Made by a program: the position numbers and the translations under genes | Origin: Streptomyces cinnabarinus | GTDB taxonomy: Bacteria > Actinomycetota > Actinomycetes > Streptomycetales > Streptomycetaceae | DNA length: 64,000 bases | Assembly: GCF_027270315.1 (NCBI RefSeq) | Contig: NZ_CP114413.1 | Coordinates: 6,572,001-6,636,000 of the forward strand | Direction of reading: 5' to 3' | Shown: piece by piece, positions 56,354 to 64,000 of the stretch | How positions within the stretch are numbered: position 1 is the stretch's first letter | Layout: each line of letters begins with the position of its first letter | The notes under the pieces: model-generated | Databases searched by the model: none | What the model saw: the letters and a program-made list of their open reading frames with translations, nothing else | Told to the model about the DNA's origin: nothing

Positions 56354-58806
56354 ACCGGACCCGCCACCACCCACACCGTCTTCGCCAGCGACACGCCCGA
56401 GCCGTCGCGGCGCGGGTCCATCTCGGGCAGTTCGGCCGGTGTGCCGTTCTTCTGCGCCGCACGGGCCGGTACGGCGCCCGCCCAGGCCAGCGACAGACAG
56501 TCCTCGCCCTTCAGGAACCGCTGGCAGCGGACACCACCGGTGGCCCGGCCCTTGCGCGGGTACTGGTCGAAGGGGGTCAGCTTGGCCGTCGTCTGCACCG
56601 AGTCGTCCAGCGTGCCGCGCGAGCCCGCGACGGTGAAGACGACGGCTTCGGCCGCCGGGTCCACCGCGGTGAAGGAGATCACCTTCGCACCGTCGGTGAG
56701 CTTGATCCCCGCCATACCGCCCGCCGGACGGCCCTGCGGACGCACCTGCGAAGCCTGGTAGCGCAGCAACTGCGCGTCGTCCGTGATGAAGACCAGGTCC
56801 TCCTCGCCGGTGCGCAGCTCGATCGCGCCGACGATCCGGTCACCCTCCTTGAGGGTGATGACCTCCAACTCCTCCTTGTTGGACGGGTAGTCCGGCACCA
56901 CGCGCTTCACCACACCCTGCTCGGTGCCGATCGCCAAGCCTGGTGAGGACTCGTCCAGCGTGATCAGGCAGACCACCGTCTCGTCGCCCTCCAGGGAGAC
57001 GAACTCCGACAGCGGCGCACCGCCCGCGAGGTTCGGCCGGGACGCCGTGTCCGGCAGGGTGGGGAGGTCGACGACGTTGATCCGCAGCAGCCGGCCCGCG
57101 GACGTCACCGCGCCCACCTCGCCCCGCGCGGTGGCCGGGACCGCCGAGACGATCACATCGTGCTTGGTGCGCTTGGCGTCACCGTCCTCCGCGAAAGGGT
57201 CGCCGTTCGACGTACGGGCCAGCAAACCCGTCGAGGACAGCAGCACCCGGCACGGGTCGTCGGCCACCTGGAGCGGTACGGCCGCCACCGGGGCGCCCGC
57301 CGCCTCCAGCAGGACGGTACGCCGCTCGGTGCCGAACTTCTTGGCCACCGCGGCCAGTTCGGCGGAGATCAGCTTGCGCAGCTCGGCGTCCGAGTCCAGG
57401 ATCCGGGTCAGCTCCGCGATCTCCTCGTTGAGCCGGTCCTTCTCCGCCTCCAGCTCGATGCGGTCGTACTTGGTGAGCCGGCGCAGCGGGGTGTCCAGGA
57501 TGTACTGCGTCTGGATCTCCGACAGCGAGAAGCGCTCCATCAGGCGCTCCTTGGCCTGCGCGCTGTTCTCGCTGGAGCGGATCAGGCGGATGACCTCGTC
57601 GATGTCGACGAGCGCGGTGAGCAGGCCCTCCACCAGGTGCAGGCGGTCGCGGCGCTTGGTGCGGCGGAACTCGCTGCGGCGCCGGATGACCTCGAAGCGG
57701 TGGTCGAGGTAGACCTCCAGCAGCTCCTTGAGGCCGAGAGTGAGGGGCTGGCCATCGACCAGAGCGACGTTGTTGATGCCGAAGGACTCCTCCATCGGCG
57801 TCAGCTTGTAGAGCTGCTCCAGGACGGCCTCCGGCACGAAGCCGTTCTTGATCTCGATGACCAGGCGCAGGCCGTGCTCGCGGTCGGTGAGGTCCTTGAC
57901 GTCGGCGATGCCCTGGAGCTTCTTCGAACCGACCAGGTCCTTGATCTTGGCGATCACCTTCTCCGGGCCGACCGTGAAGGGCAGCTCGGTGACGACCAGG
58001 CCCTTGCGGCGGGCGGTGACCGTCTCCACCGACACCGTCGCGCGGATCTTGAAGGTGCCGCGGCCCGTCTCGTAGGCGTCCCGGATACCGGCCAGGCCGA
58101 CGATCCGGCCGCCCGTGGGCAGGTCGGGGCCCGGGATGTACTTCATCAGGGCGTCCAGATCCGCGTTCGGATAGCGGATCAGGTGGCGGGCGGCCGCGAT
58201 GACCTCGGAGAGGTTGTGCGGCGGCATGTTGGTGGCCATGCCGACCGCGATCCCGGAGGAGCCGTTGACCAGGAGGTTGGGGAAGGCGGCGGGCAGCGCC
58301 ACCGGCTCCCGCTCCTGGCCGTCGTAGTTGGGCGCGAAGTCGACCGTGTCCTCGTCGATCGACTCGGTCATCAGGCTCGTCGCCGCGGCCTGCCGGCACT
58401 CGGTGTACCGCATGGCGGCCGGCGGGTCGTCATTGCCCAGCGAGCCGAAGTTGCCGTGGCCGTCGACCAGCGGCAGACGCATCGAGAACGGCTGGGCCAT
58501 GCGCACCAGCGCGTCGTAGATCGACGCGTCGCCGTGCGGGTGCAACTTGCCCATGACCTCGCCGACCACGCGCGCGCACTTCACATAGCCGCGGTCGGGG
58601 CGCAGGCCCATCTCGTTCATCTGGTAGACGATGCGCCGGTGCACCGGCTTGAGGCCGTCACGGGCGTCCGGCAGGGCGCGCGAGTAGATGACCGAATACG
58701 CGTACTCAAGGAAGGAGCCCTGCATCTCGTCCACGACGTCGATGTCGAGGATCTTCTCCTCGAACGAGTCGTCGGGCGGCGGGGTCTTCGTGCTGCGGCG
58801 GGCCAT
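56350..58806 (-). CDS. parC: DNA topoisomerase IV subunit A
   Basis: An 818-residue type IIA cleavage subunit. The winged-helix region contains RALPDARDGLKPVHRRI and GKLHPHGDASIYDALVRMAQ, the catalytic Tyr lies in AAMRYTE, and the GyrA-box-like C-terminal beta-propeller repeats follow. The partner ParE is encoded on the opposite strand about 12 kb away. The start was chosen at ATG 58806, preceded by AAAGGAG eleven bases away; a TTG three codons earlier is closer to the site. This gives the length I recall for Streptomyces ParC (gyrA2). Confidence 0.96.
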   Translation of the reverse strand: MARRSTKTPPPDDSFEEKILDIDVVDEMQGSFLEYAYSVIYSRALPDARDGLKPVHRRIVYQMNEMGLRPDRGYVKCARVVGEVMGKLHPHGDASIYDALVRMAQPFSMRLPLVDGHGNFGSLGNDDPPAAMRYTECRQAAATSLMTESIDEDTVDFAPNYDGQEREPVALPAAFPNLLVNGSSGIAVGMATNMPPHNLSEVIAAARHLIRYPNADLDALMKYIPGPDLPTGGRIVGLAGIRDAYETGRGTFKIRATVSVETVTARRKGLVVTELPFTVGPEKVIAKIKDLVGSKKLQGIADVKDLTDREHGLRLVIEIKNGFVPEAVLEQLYKLTPMEESFGINNVALVDGQPLTLGLKELLEVYLDHRFEVIRRRSEFRRTKRRDRLHLVEGLLTALVDIDEVIRLIRSSENSAQAKERLMERFSLSEIQTQYILDTPLRRLTKYDRIELEAEKDRLNEEIAELTRILDSDAELRKLISAELAAVAKKFGTERRTVLLEAAGAPVAAVPLQVADDPCRVLLSSTGLLARTSNGDPFAEDGDAKRTKHDVIVSAVPATARGEVGAVTSAGRLLRINVVDLPTLPDTASRPNLAGGAPLSEFVSLEGDETVVCLITLDESSPGLAIGTEQGVVKRVVPDYPSNKEELEVITLKEGDRIVGAIELRTGEEDLVFITDDAQLLRYQASQVRPQGRPAGGMAGIKLTDGAKVISFTAVDPAAEAVVFTVAGSRGTLDDSVQTTAKLTPFDQYPRKGRATGGVRCQRFLKGEDCLSLAWAGAVPARAAQKNGTPAELPEMDPRRDGSGVSLAKTVWVVAGPV

Positions 58807-59107
58807 CGCTGCCAAGGCTCCTTTGTCTTCGTGCTCGCTTGCTGGGCGCGCGCACCGGATCTGACGCGGACCATTGTGGACCGCGGCACTGACATCCCGG
58901 ACCAGGACCCGGCGTCGGCCGTGCGGACCGGTGCGGAGAGTGACCTCCGCTCACGACTGCCCGCAGGCTACGCGATCCGATGCCGGCATCCGCCCTCGGC
59001 GTACGCAGTCCGGGAACTTCGCCGACGCCGCGCACGCTTGCATACAGTGGCAGGACCGGCAGGAAAGCCGCGGTTTCGAGGACCGCGCCGCGATCGAAGG
59101 GACGCAC

Positions 59108-60499
59108 ATGCCCATGGGTCACACGGCCACAGACCAGGCAGGCACCGGGGGCCTGACAGCGACCGAGCACCGCCTGGCCAACGGCCTTCGCGTGGTGCTC
59201 TCCGAGGACCACCTGACCCCGGTCGCGGCGGTGTGCCTCTGGTACGACGTCGGCTCACGTCACGAGGTCAAGGGACGTACCGGCCTGGCTCACCTTTTCG
59301 AGCACTTGATGTTCCAGGGCTCCGCCCAGGTCAAGGGCAACGGCCACTTCGAGCTGGTGCAGGGCGCCGGCGGCTCGCTCAACGGCACCACCAGCTTCGA
59401 GCGCACCAACTACTTCGAGACCATGCCCGCCCACCAGCTGGAGCTCGCCCTCTGGCTGGAGGCCGACCGCATGGGCTCCCTGCTCGCCGCCCTGGACGAC
59501 GAGTCGATGGAGAACCAGCGCGACGTCGTGAAGAACGAGCGCCGCCAGCGCTACGACAACGTCCCCTACGGCACGGCCTTCGAGAAGCTGACCGCGCTGG
59601 CCTACCCGGAGGGCCACCCCTACCACCACACGCCGATCGGCTCGATGGCCGACCTGGACGCGGCGACCCTGGAGGACGCGCGCGCGTTCTTCCGCACGTA
59701 CTACGCCCCGAACAACGCCGTGCTGTCGGTCGTCGGTGACATCGACCCGGAGCAGACGCTCGCCTGGGTCGAGAAGTACTTCGGCTCGATCCCCGCCCAC
59801 GACGGCAAGCCCACCCCGCGCGACGGCTCGCTGCCGGAGATCATCGGCGAGCAGCTGCGCGAGGTCGTCGAGGAGGAGGTCCCCGCGCGGGCGTTGATGG
59901 CCGCCTACCGTCTCCCGGAGGACGGCACGCGCGCGTCCGACGCGGTCGACCTGGCGCTCACCGTCCTGGGCGGCGGCGAGTCCTCCCGCCTGTACAACCG
60001 GCTCGTCCGGCGCGACCGTACGGCCGTCGCCGCCGGGTTCGGGCTGCTGCGTCTGGCCGGTGCGCCCTCCCTGGGCTGGCTGGACGTGAAGACCTCCGGC
60101 GACGTCGAGGTCCCGGTGATCGAGGCCGCCATCGACGAGGAGCTCGCCCGGTTCGCGGCCGAGGGCCCGACGGCCGAGGAAATGGAGCGCGCCCAGGCCC
60201 AGTTGGAGCGCGAATGGCTGGACCGGCTCGGCACCGTCGCGGGCCGCGCCGACGAACTGTGCCGCTACGCGGTGCTGTTCGGCGACCCGCAGCTCGCCCT
60301 CACCGCCGTGGGCCGGGTGCTGGACGTGACCGCCGAGGAGGTCCAGGAGATCGCCAAGGCCCGGCTGCGCCCCGACAACCGCGCGGTGCTTGTCTACGAG
60401 CCGACCGTCCCCATGGAGACCGTCGAGGAACCCACCGAGGACCTGGAGTCCGCGGCCACCGTGGAAGCAAGCGACGAGAACGAGGAGACGGCCAAGTGA
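59108..60499 (+). CDS. M16-family zinc peptidase, catalytic subunit
   Basis: A 463-residue M16 (processing peptidase/pitrilysin-like) subunit. The inverted zinc motif HXXEH is present as HLFEHLMF, near residue 65, with the distal Glu about 75 residues further on. The C-terminal M16 domain (TPVAAVCLWYDVG at the N-domain; ALMAAYRLP and the C-lobe) is complete, and an acidic tail ends the protein. The start was set at ATG 59108, preceded by AAGGGA. It overlaps the next M16 gene by four bases, forming an operon of a catalytic and a non-catalytic partner like mitochondrial MPP beta/alpha. The substrate is unknown. Confidence 0.93.
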   Translation: MPMGHTATDQAGTGGLTATEHRLANGLRVVLSEDHLTPVAAVCLWYDVGSRHEVKGRTGLAHLFEHLMFQGSAQVKGNGHFELVQGAGGSLNGTTSFERTNYFETMPAHQLELALWLEADRMGSLLAALDDESMENQRDVVKNERRQRYDNVPYGTAFEKLTALAYPEGHPYHHTPIGSMADLDAATLEDARAFFRTYYAPNNAVLSVVGDIDPEQTLAWVEKYFGSIPAHDGKPTPRDGSLPEIIGEQLREVVEEEVPARALMAAYRLPEDGTRASDAVDLALTVLGGGESSRLYNRLVRRDRTAVAAGFGLLRLAGAPSLGWLDVKTSGDVEVPVIEAAIDEELARFAAEGPTAEEMERAQAQLEREWLDRLGTVAGRADELCRYAVLFGDPQLALTAVGRVLDVTAEEVQEIAKARLRPDNRAVLVYEPTVPMETVEEPTEDLESAATVEASDENEETAK

Positions 60500-61884
60500 C
60501 CGAGCTCGCCCCGATGGAGTTCCACCCCCAGCCCCAGGCGGGTGAGGCGAAGGTCTGGGCCTTCCCGGCGCCCACGCGCGGGACCCTCGACAACGGCCTG
60601 ACCGTGCTGCGCTGCCACCGCCCCGGCCAGCAGATCGTCGCCGTCGAGGTGCTCCTGGACGCCCCCCTGGAGGCCGAGCCGGCCGGCCTGGACGGCGTCG
60701 CCACGATCATGGCGCGCGCCTTCTCCGAGGGCACCGACAAGCACACGGCCGAGGAGTTCGCCGCCGAGCTGGAGCGCTGCGGCGCCACCCTCGACAGCCA
60801 CGCCGACCACCCCGGCGTGCGCCTCTCCCTCGAAGTGCCGGTCTCCCGGCTGCCCAAGGCACTCGGACTGCTCGCCGACGCCCTCAGGGCGCCCGCGTTC
60901 GCCGACAGCGAGGTCGAGCGGCTGGTCCGCAACCGCCTCGACGAGATCCCGCACGAGCTGGCCAACCCCTCCCGGCGCGCCGCCAAGGAGCTGTCCAGGC
61001 AGCTCTTCCCGGCGACCGCCCGCATGTCCCGCCCGCGCCAGGGCACCGAGGAGACCGTCGAGGCCATCGACTCCGCGGCCGTACGCGCCTTCTACGAGCG
61101 GCATGTGCGCCCCGCCACGGCCACCGCCGTGGTCGTCGGCGACCTCACCGGCACCGACCTGGACGCGCTCCTCGCCGACACCCTCGGCTCCTGGACCGGC
61201 TCCTCGGCCGAGTCGCGGCCGGTGCCCCCGGTCACCGCCGACGACACCGGCCGGATCGTCATCGTGGACCGCCCCGGAGCCGTCCAGACGCAGCTGCTGA
61301 TCGGCCGCGTCGGACCCGACCGGCACGACCGCGTGTGGCCCGCGCAGGTCCTCGGCACGTACTGCCTCGGCGGCACCCTCACCTCCCGCCTGGACCGCGT
61401 CCTGCGCGAGGAGAAGGGCTACACCTACGGCGTGCGCTCCTTCGGGCAGGTCCTGCGTTCCGCCCCCGACGGCAGCGGCGCGGCGATGCTCGCCATCAGC
61501 GGTTCCGTCGACACGCCGAACACCGGTCCCGCCCTGGAGGACCTGTGGAAGGTGCTGCGCACCCTCGCCGAGGGCGGGCTCACCGACGCCGAGCGGGACG
61601 TCGCCGTGCAGAACCTGGTCGGGGTGGCGCCGCTGAAGTACGAGACGGCGGCCGCCGTGGCGAGCACCCTGGCCGACCAGGTCGAGCAGCACCTGCCCGA
61701 CGACTACCAGGCCACGCTGTACCGCCGGCTCGCCGAGACGGGCACCGTGGAGGCCACCGCGGCGGTCGTGAGCGCCTTCCCGGTGGACCGTCTGGTGACG
61801 GTGCTGGTCGGTGACGCGGCGCAGATCAAGGAGGCCGTGGAGGCCCTTGGGATCGGTGAAGTCACCGTCGTGACGGCCGAGTAG
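60496..61884 (+). CDS. M16-family protein, non-catalytic partner subunit
   Basis: A 462-residue M16 homologue. The region where HXXEH would lie reads MARAFSEGTDKHTAEEF, so the zinc site is absent. The rest of the M16 fold is intact: the N-lobe (NGLTVLRCHRPGQQIVAVEV), the RPATATAVVVGDL segment and the flap region (GRIVIVDRPGAVQTQLLIGRVG). The GTG start at 60496 overlaps the upstream stop (GTGA), so it is made together with the catalytic subunit and probably completes the substrate chamber as a heterodimer. Confidence 0.92.
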   Translation: MTELAPMEFHPQPQAGEAKVWAFPAPTRGTLDNGLTVLRCHRPGQQIVAVEVLLDAPLEAEPAGLDGVATIMARAFSEGTDKHTAEEFAAELERCGATLDSHADHPGVRLSLEVPVSRLPKALGLLADALRAPAFADSEVERLVRNRLDEIPHELANPSRRAAKELSRQLFPATARMSRPRQGTEETVEAIDSAAVRAFYERHVRPATATAVVVGDLTGTDLDALLADTLGSWTGSSAESRPVPPVTADDTGRIVIVDRPGAVQTQLLIGRVGPDRHDRVWPAQVLGTYCLGGTLTSRLDRVLREEKGYTYGVRSFGQVLRSAPDGSGAAMLAISGSVDTPNTGPALEDLWKVLRTLAEGGLTDAERDVAVQNLVGVAPLKYETAAAVASTLADQVEQHLPDDYQATLYRRLAETGTVEATAAVVSAFPVDRLVTVLVGDAAQIKEAVEALGIGEVTVVTAE

Positions 61885-61922
61885 ACACCTCCTCGGATGT
61901 GAACGCGCGGTCACGCGCGTGT

Positions 61923-61959
61923 GGGGCCCTGGTGACGGAAGCGCCACCAGGGCCCCTTT
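61923..61959 (+). terminator. Rho-independent terminator of the M16 operon
   Basis: GGGGCCCTGGTG (61923-61934) pairs with CACCAGGGCCCC (61945-61956) around a 10-base loop, followed by TTT. This is a canonical intrinsic terminator. Confidence 0.92.
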
Positions 61960-62104
61960 ATGTCCGAATTGGGGGAGAGGTTGCCTGTCTGACCTGTGGC
62001 ATGCGCTACAAAAACAGTGATCCGTTTGGGAATTGAAAGTTGCCCCGATTAGCGTCATGCGGGCTGTCCGTCAGGCAGTGCGCCGCGACCGCGGCACCGG
62101 ACAG

Positions 62105-62250
62105 TCATCGCCGAGTCCCCCTACGGCGCGAGCCAGGGGAGCCGGGGACCCACCGCAGTCCCTGGGGTGAATCGGGCGCCCGCGCGTAGTGCGAGGGGGT
62201 CCGTAGGAGACCTTCCTGCTCCGAACCCGTCAGCTAACCCGGTAGGCGAG
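62105..62250 (+). ncRNA. ydaO-yuaA (cyclic di-AMP) riboswitch
   Basis: The leader has the conserved ydaO pattern: CGCCGAGTCC at the 5' end, GAGCCAGGGGAGCCGGGGAC, GGGGTGAATC, GGTCCGTAGGAGACC, then CCGAACCCGTCAGCTAACC and GGTAGGCG closing with the first CGCC (62109-62112 pairs with 62245-62248). These riboswitches bind c-di-AMP and usually turn expression off, controlling cell-wall hydrolases in actinobacteria. It lies 25 bases upstream of the M23 peptidase start. Confidence 0.95.
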
Positions 62251-62275
62251 AAGGAAGGAAAGGACCAGCCACTAC

Positions 62276-63043
62276 ATGGCGTTCACCCGCGCCACCGGGA
62301 AGCACCGCCGTCCCAGCCGGATGCAGCGCACGACCGCCCGCGCGGCGGGCGTCGCGGCCCTCACCACCACCGGCGTCGTCGGCACTCTCGCGGCCGCCCC
62401 GGCGCTCGCCGCCGAGGTCCCCGCGGAGCAGACCGGTCTCACCCCCGTGATCACCATCGGTGACTCGGTAGCCGACCAGATCGACGCCCAGGCCGCCGCG
62501 CAGCAGCAGGCGGCCGTCGAGGCGGAGGCCAAGAAGGAGGCCGAGGAGGCCGCGCGCAAGCGGGCCGCCGAGGCCGCCGAGGAGGCCCGCGAGGCCAAGG
62601 AGCGCGCCGCCCGTGAGGCCGAGCGCAAGCGCCTGAACACCTTCGTCTCCCCGATCTCCGGCTCCTACGTCTCGACGAGCTACAAGGCCGGCGGCGCCGT
62701 CTGGTCCTCCGGCAGCCACACCGGCATCGACTTCCACGCCTCCAGCGGCACCTCCGTCCACTCGGTCGGCACGGGCACCGTCGTCGAGGCCGGCTGGGGC
62801 GGTGCCTACGGCAACCAGATCGTCATCCGGATGCATGACGGCACGTACACCCAGTACGGGCACCTGTCGTCGATCGGTGTCGCGGTCGGCCAGAGCGTCA
62901 CCCCGGGCCAGCAGATCGGCCTGTCCGGTGCCACCGGCAACGTCACCGGGGCGCACCTGCACTTCGAGGCCCGCACGACCGCGGAGTACGGCTCGGACAT
63001 CGACCCGCTCTTCTACCTCCGCTCGCACGGTGTGAGCCTCTGA
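62276..63043 (+). CDS. Secreted M23 (LytM-type) cell-wall peptidase
   Basis: A 255-residue exported peptidase. The signal peptide (MQRTTARAAGVAALTTTGVVG, then an Ala-X-Ala site) is preceded by a basic n-region. After a linker, a long Ala/Glu/Lys coiled coil (residues ~75-125) leads to an M23 domain with SHTGIDFHA, TVVEAGWGGAYGNQIVI, and HLHFEAR, whose His and Asp residues bind zinc. M23 enzymes cut peptidoglycan cross-bridges. The ATG follows the c-di-AMP riboswitch, so expression is tied to cell-wall and osmotic state. A hairpin lies downstream. Confidence 0.95.
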   Translation: MAFTRATGKHRRPSRMQRTTARAAGVAALTTTGVVGTLAAAPALAAEVPAEQTGLTPVITIGDSVADQIDAQAAAQQQAAVEAEAKKEAEEAARKRAAEAAEEAREAKERAAREAERKRLNTFVSPISGSYVSTSYKAGGAVWSSGSHTGIDFHASSGTSVHSVGTGTVVEAGWGGAYGNQIVIRMHDGTYTQYGHLSSIGVAVGQSVTPGQQIGLSGATGNVTGAHLHFEARTTAEYGSDIDPLFYLRSHGVSL

Positions 63044-63066
63044 CGGCATCCGCCACCGCTTACCGG

Positions 63067-63093
63067 AACCCCGGCTCCCAGAGTCGGGGTTTT
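63067..63093 (+). terminator. M23 peptidase terminator
   Basis: An 11-bp inverted repeat with one G-T pair (AACCCCGGCTC at 63067-63077 with GAGTCGGGGTT at 63081-63091), a CCA loop and a TTTT run. Confidence 0.85.
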
Positions 63094-63229
63094 CGGCTTT
63101 TACCGGGCCCTGTTGTCCAAAAAATATCCATGGATTCCGGCCCGCCATCGGAAATTCCCGCTCATTGCCATAGAGTCGATGAACACGTCAGCCATCGACG
63201 TTTCACGGGGATTAAAGCGGAGGTCGGTC

Positions 63230-63916
63230 ATGCGTGTTCCGGCGCAGTCGGTATGCACGGCGATCCGGGACGACATCGTCGCCGGAGTCCACGAGCGCGG
63301 CGGCCGGCTCACCGAGGAACTGCTCGCCCGCCGCTACGGTGTCTCGCGCGTCCCCGTCCGGGAGGCCCTGCGCACACTGGAGGCGGAGGGCTTCGTGGTG
63401 ACCCGGCGGCACGCGGGCGCGTGTGTCGCGGAACCGACCGAGCAGGAGGCCGCCGACCTGCTGGAAATGCGCGGCCTGCTGGAGCCGCTGGGCGCCGCCC
63501 GCGCCGCCCAGCGGCGCACCGAGGCGCATCTGAAGGTGCTGCGCGGCCTGGTGAGGCTCGGTCAGGAGCGGGCCAGGAGGGGCAACAGCGAGGATCTGCG
63601 CTCGCTGGGCAGCTGGTTCCACGAGACGCTCGCCCAGGCCTCCGGCAGCCCCGCGCTGACCTCGATGCTGACCCAGCTGCGGCACAAGATCGCCTGGATG
63701 TACGCGGTGGAGGCGCCCGCCAGCCCCGTGGAGGCGTGGGCGGAGCACGGCGCGATCGTGGACGCGGTGGCGCGCGGCGACAGCGAGCGCGCGCGGGCGA
63801 TCACGGCCATGCACACCGAGCGCGCGAACGGCGCGCACCGGCTGAAGCTGTCCGCGGGACCGGAGCGTGTGAGGAATTCGCAACATCCCGTAAACATGTC
63901 GGGTCAGCCGTATTAA
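63230..63916 (+). CDS. GntR-family regulator (FCD type)
   Basis: A 228-residue GntR/FadR-like regulator. The winged helix spans about residues 5-75 (TAIRDDIVAG, LARRYGVSRVPVREALRTLEAEGFV), and the helical FCD domain follows (DLLEMRGLLEPLGAARAA, WFHETLAQASGSPALTSML, WAEHGAIVDAVARGDSERARAITAMH). The regulated genes are not evident from the neighbourhood. The start was set at ATG 63230 with GGAGG seven bases upstream; the frame is open for another 117 bases upstream without a convincing start. The end of the window follows 84 bases after its stop. Confidence 0.9.
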   Translation: MRVPAQSVCTAIRDDIVAGVHERGGRLTEELLARRYGVSRVPVREALRTLEAEGFVVTRRHAGACVAEPTEQEAADLLEMRGLLEPLGAARAAQRRTEAHLKVLRGLVRLGQERARRGNSEDLRSLGSWFHETLAQASGSPALTSMLTQLRHKIAWMYAVEAPASPVEAWAEHGAIVDAVARGDSERARAITAMHTERANGAHRLKLSAGPERVRNSQHPVNMSGQPY

Positions 63917-64000
63917 CACGCGCGCCGTATACAAAGAGGCAGTAATTCGCGGGGGATTATTTCTGCTGCCCGAATTCGGAAATGGCGATCGCCCGGCGGG

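Overview
The window is high-GC chromosomal DNA from a Streptomyces. Coding third positions are strongly G/C biased. It carries Streptomyces-specific genes (whiH, a 511-residue hrdB with a Lys/Ala/Thr-rich N-terminus, nrdR-nrdJ, the parE/parC pair) and several apparently leaderless or GTG-started genes. From memory of the S. coelicolor map, the gene order resembles roughly SCO5794-SCO5840; this was not checked by search. Most of the window is therefore core chromosome, with a few strain-variable patches.

Layout. 1-6.6 kb: the end of a RelA/SpoT-type gene, a secreted M1 aminopeptidase, hflX behind a good SigR-type promoter, and two tandem paralogous lipoprotein serine proteases. 6.9-11.7 kb: a three-gene NRPS-independent siderophore locus (diaminobutyrate-type aminotransferase, IucA/IucC synthetase, GNAT acyltransferase). 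11.9-19.1 kb: DNA repair and precursor supply: a DinG-type helicase, lexA with an SOS box, and nrdR-nrdJ behind two NrdR boxes 31 bp apart. 19.1-28 kb: small stress and nucleotide-metabolism genes (SnoaL-like, TerD, YdbC-like, histidine phosphatase, ADP-ribosylglycohydrolase), a 12-copy CTGGTG repeat, a TetR/MFS divergon with twin operators, and rnhB. 28-37.5 kb: a RecQ helicase fused to a phosphoribosyltransferase-like domain, a DUF4192 protein, a debranching-type glycosidase, a NUDIX-winged-helix protein and a fused ABC transporter.

37.6-44.4 kb: the developmental and housekeeping core: whiH, the principal sigma factor gene hrdB with a 428-nt promoter/leader region, a secreted trypsin-like protease, a small zinc-ribbon protein and parE. 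44.5-52.8 kb reads as a carboxylate-metabolism neighbourhood: a DUF485/SSS symporter operon, a CitA/CitB-type two-component system, an iron-boxed sucrase/ferredoxin-like gene, and two divergent citrate synthases. One of these carries an N-terminal DNA-binding domain, and TTGAT-type inverted repeats lie both in the shared promoter and inside the neighbouring citrate synthase gene. 52.8-55 kb is an accessory block of two DUF6082 proteins and two small paralogous proteins. 55.3-64 kb: a CobW/COG0523 GTPase, parC, a two-subunit M16 peptidase, a c-di-AMP (ydaO) riboswitch controlling a secreted M23 cell-wall peptidase, and a GntR regulator.

The best candidates for new biology are the DUF6082/small-protein block, the HTH-citrate synthase with its putative promoter and intragenic operators, the minimal siderophore locus of unknown product, and the RecQ-PRTase fusion. 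No CRISPR array, rRNA, tRNA, insertion sequence or phage was found.
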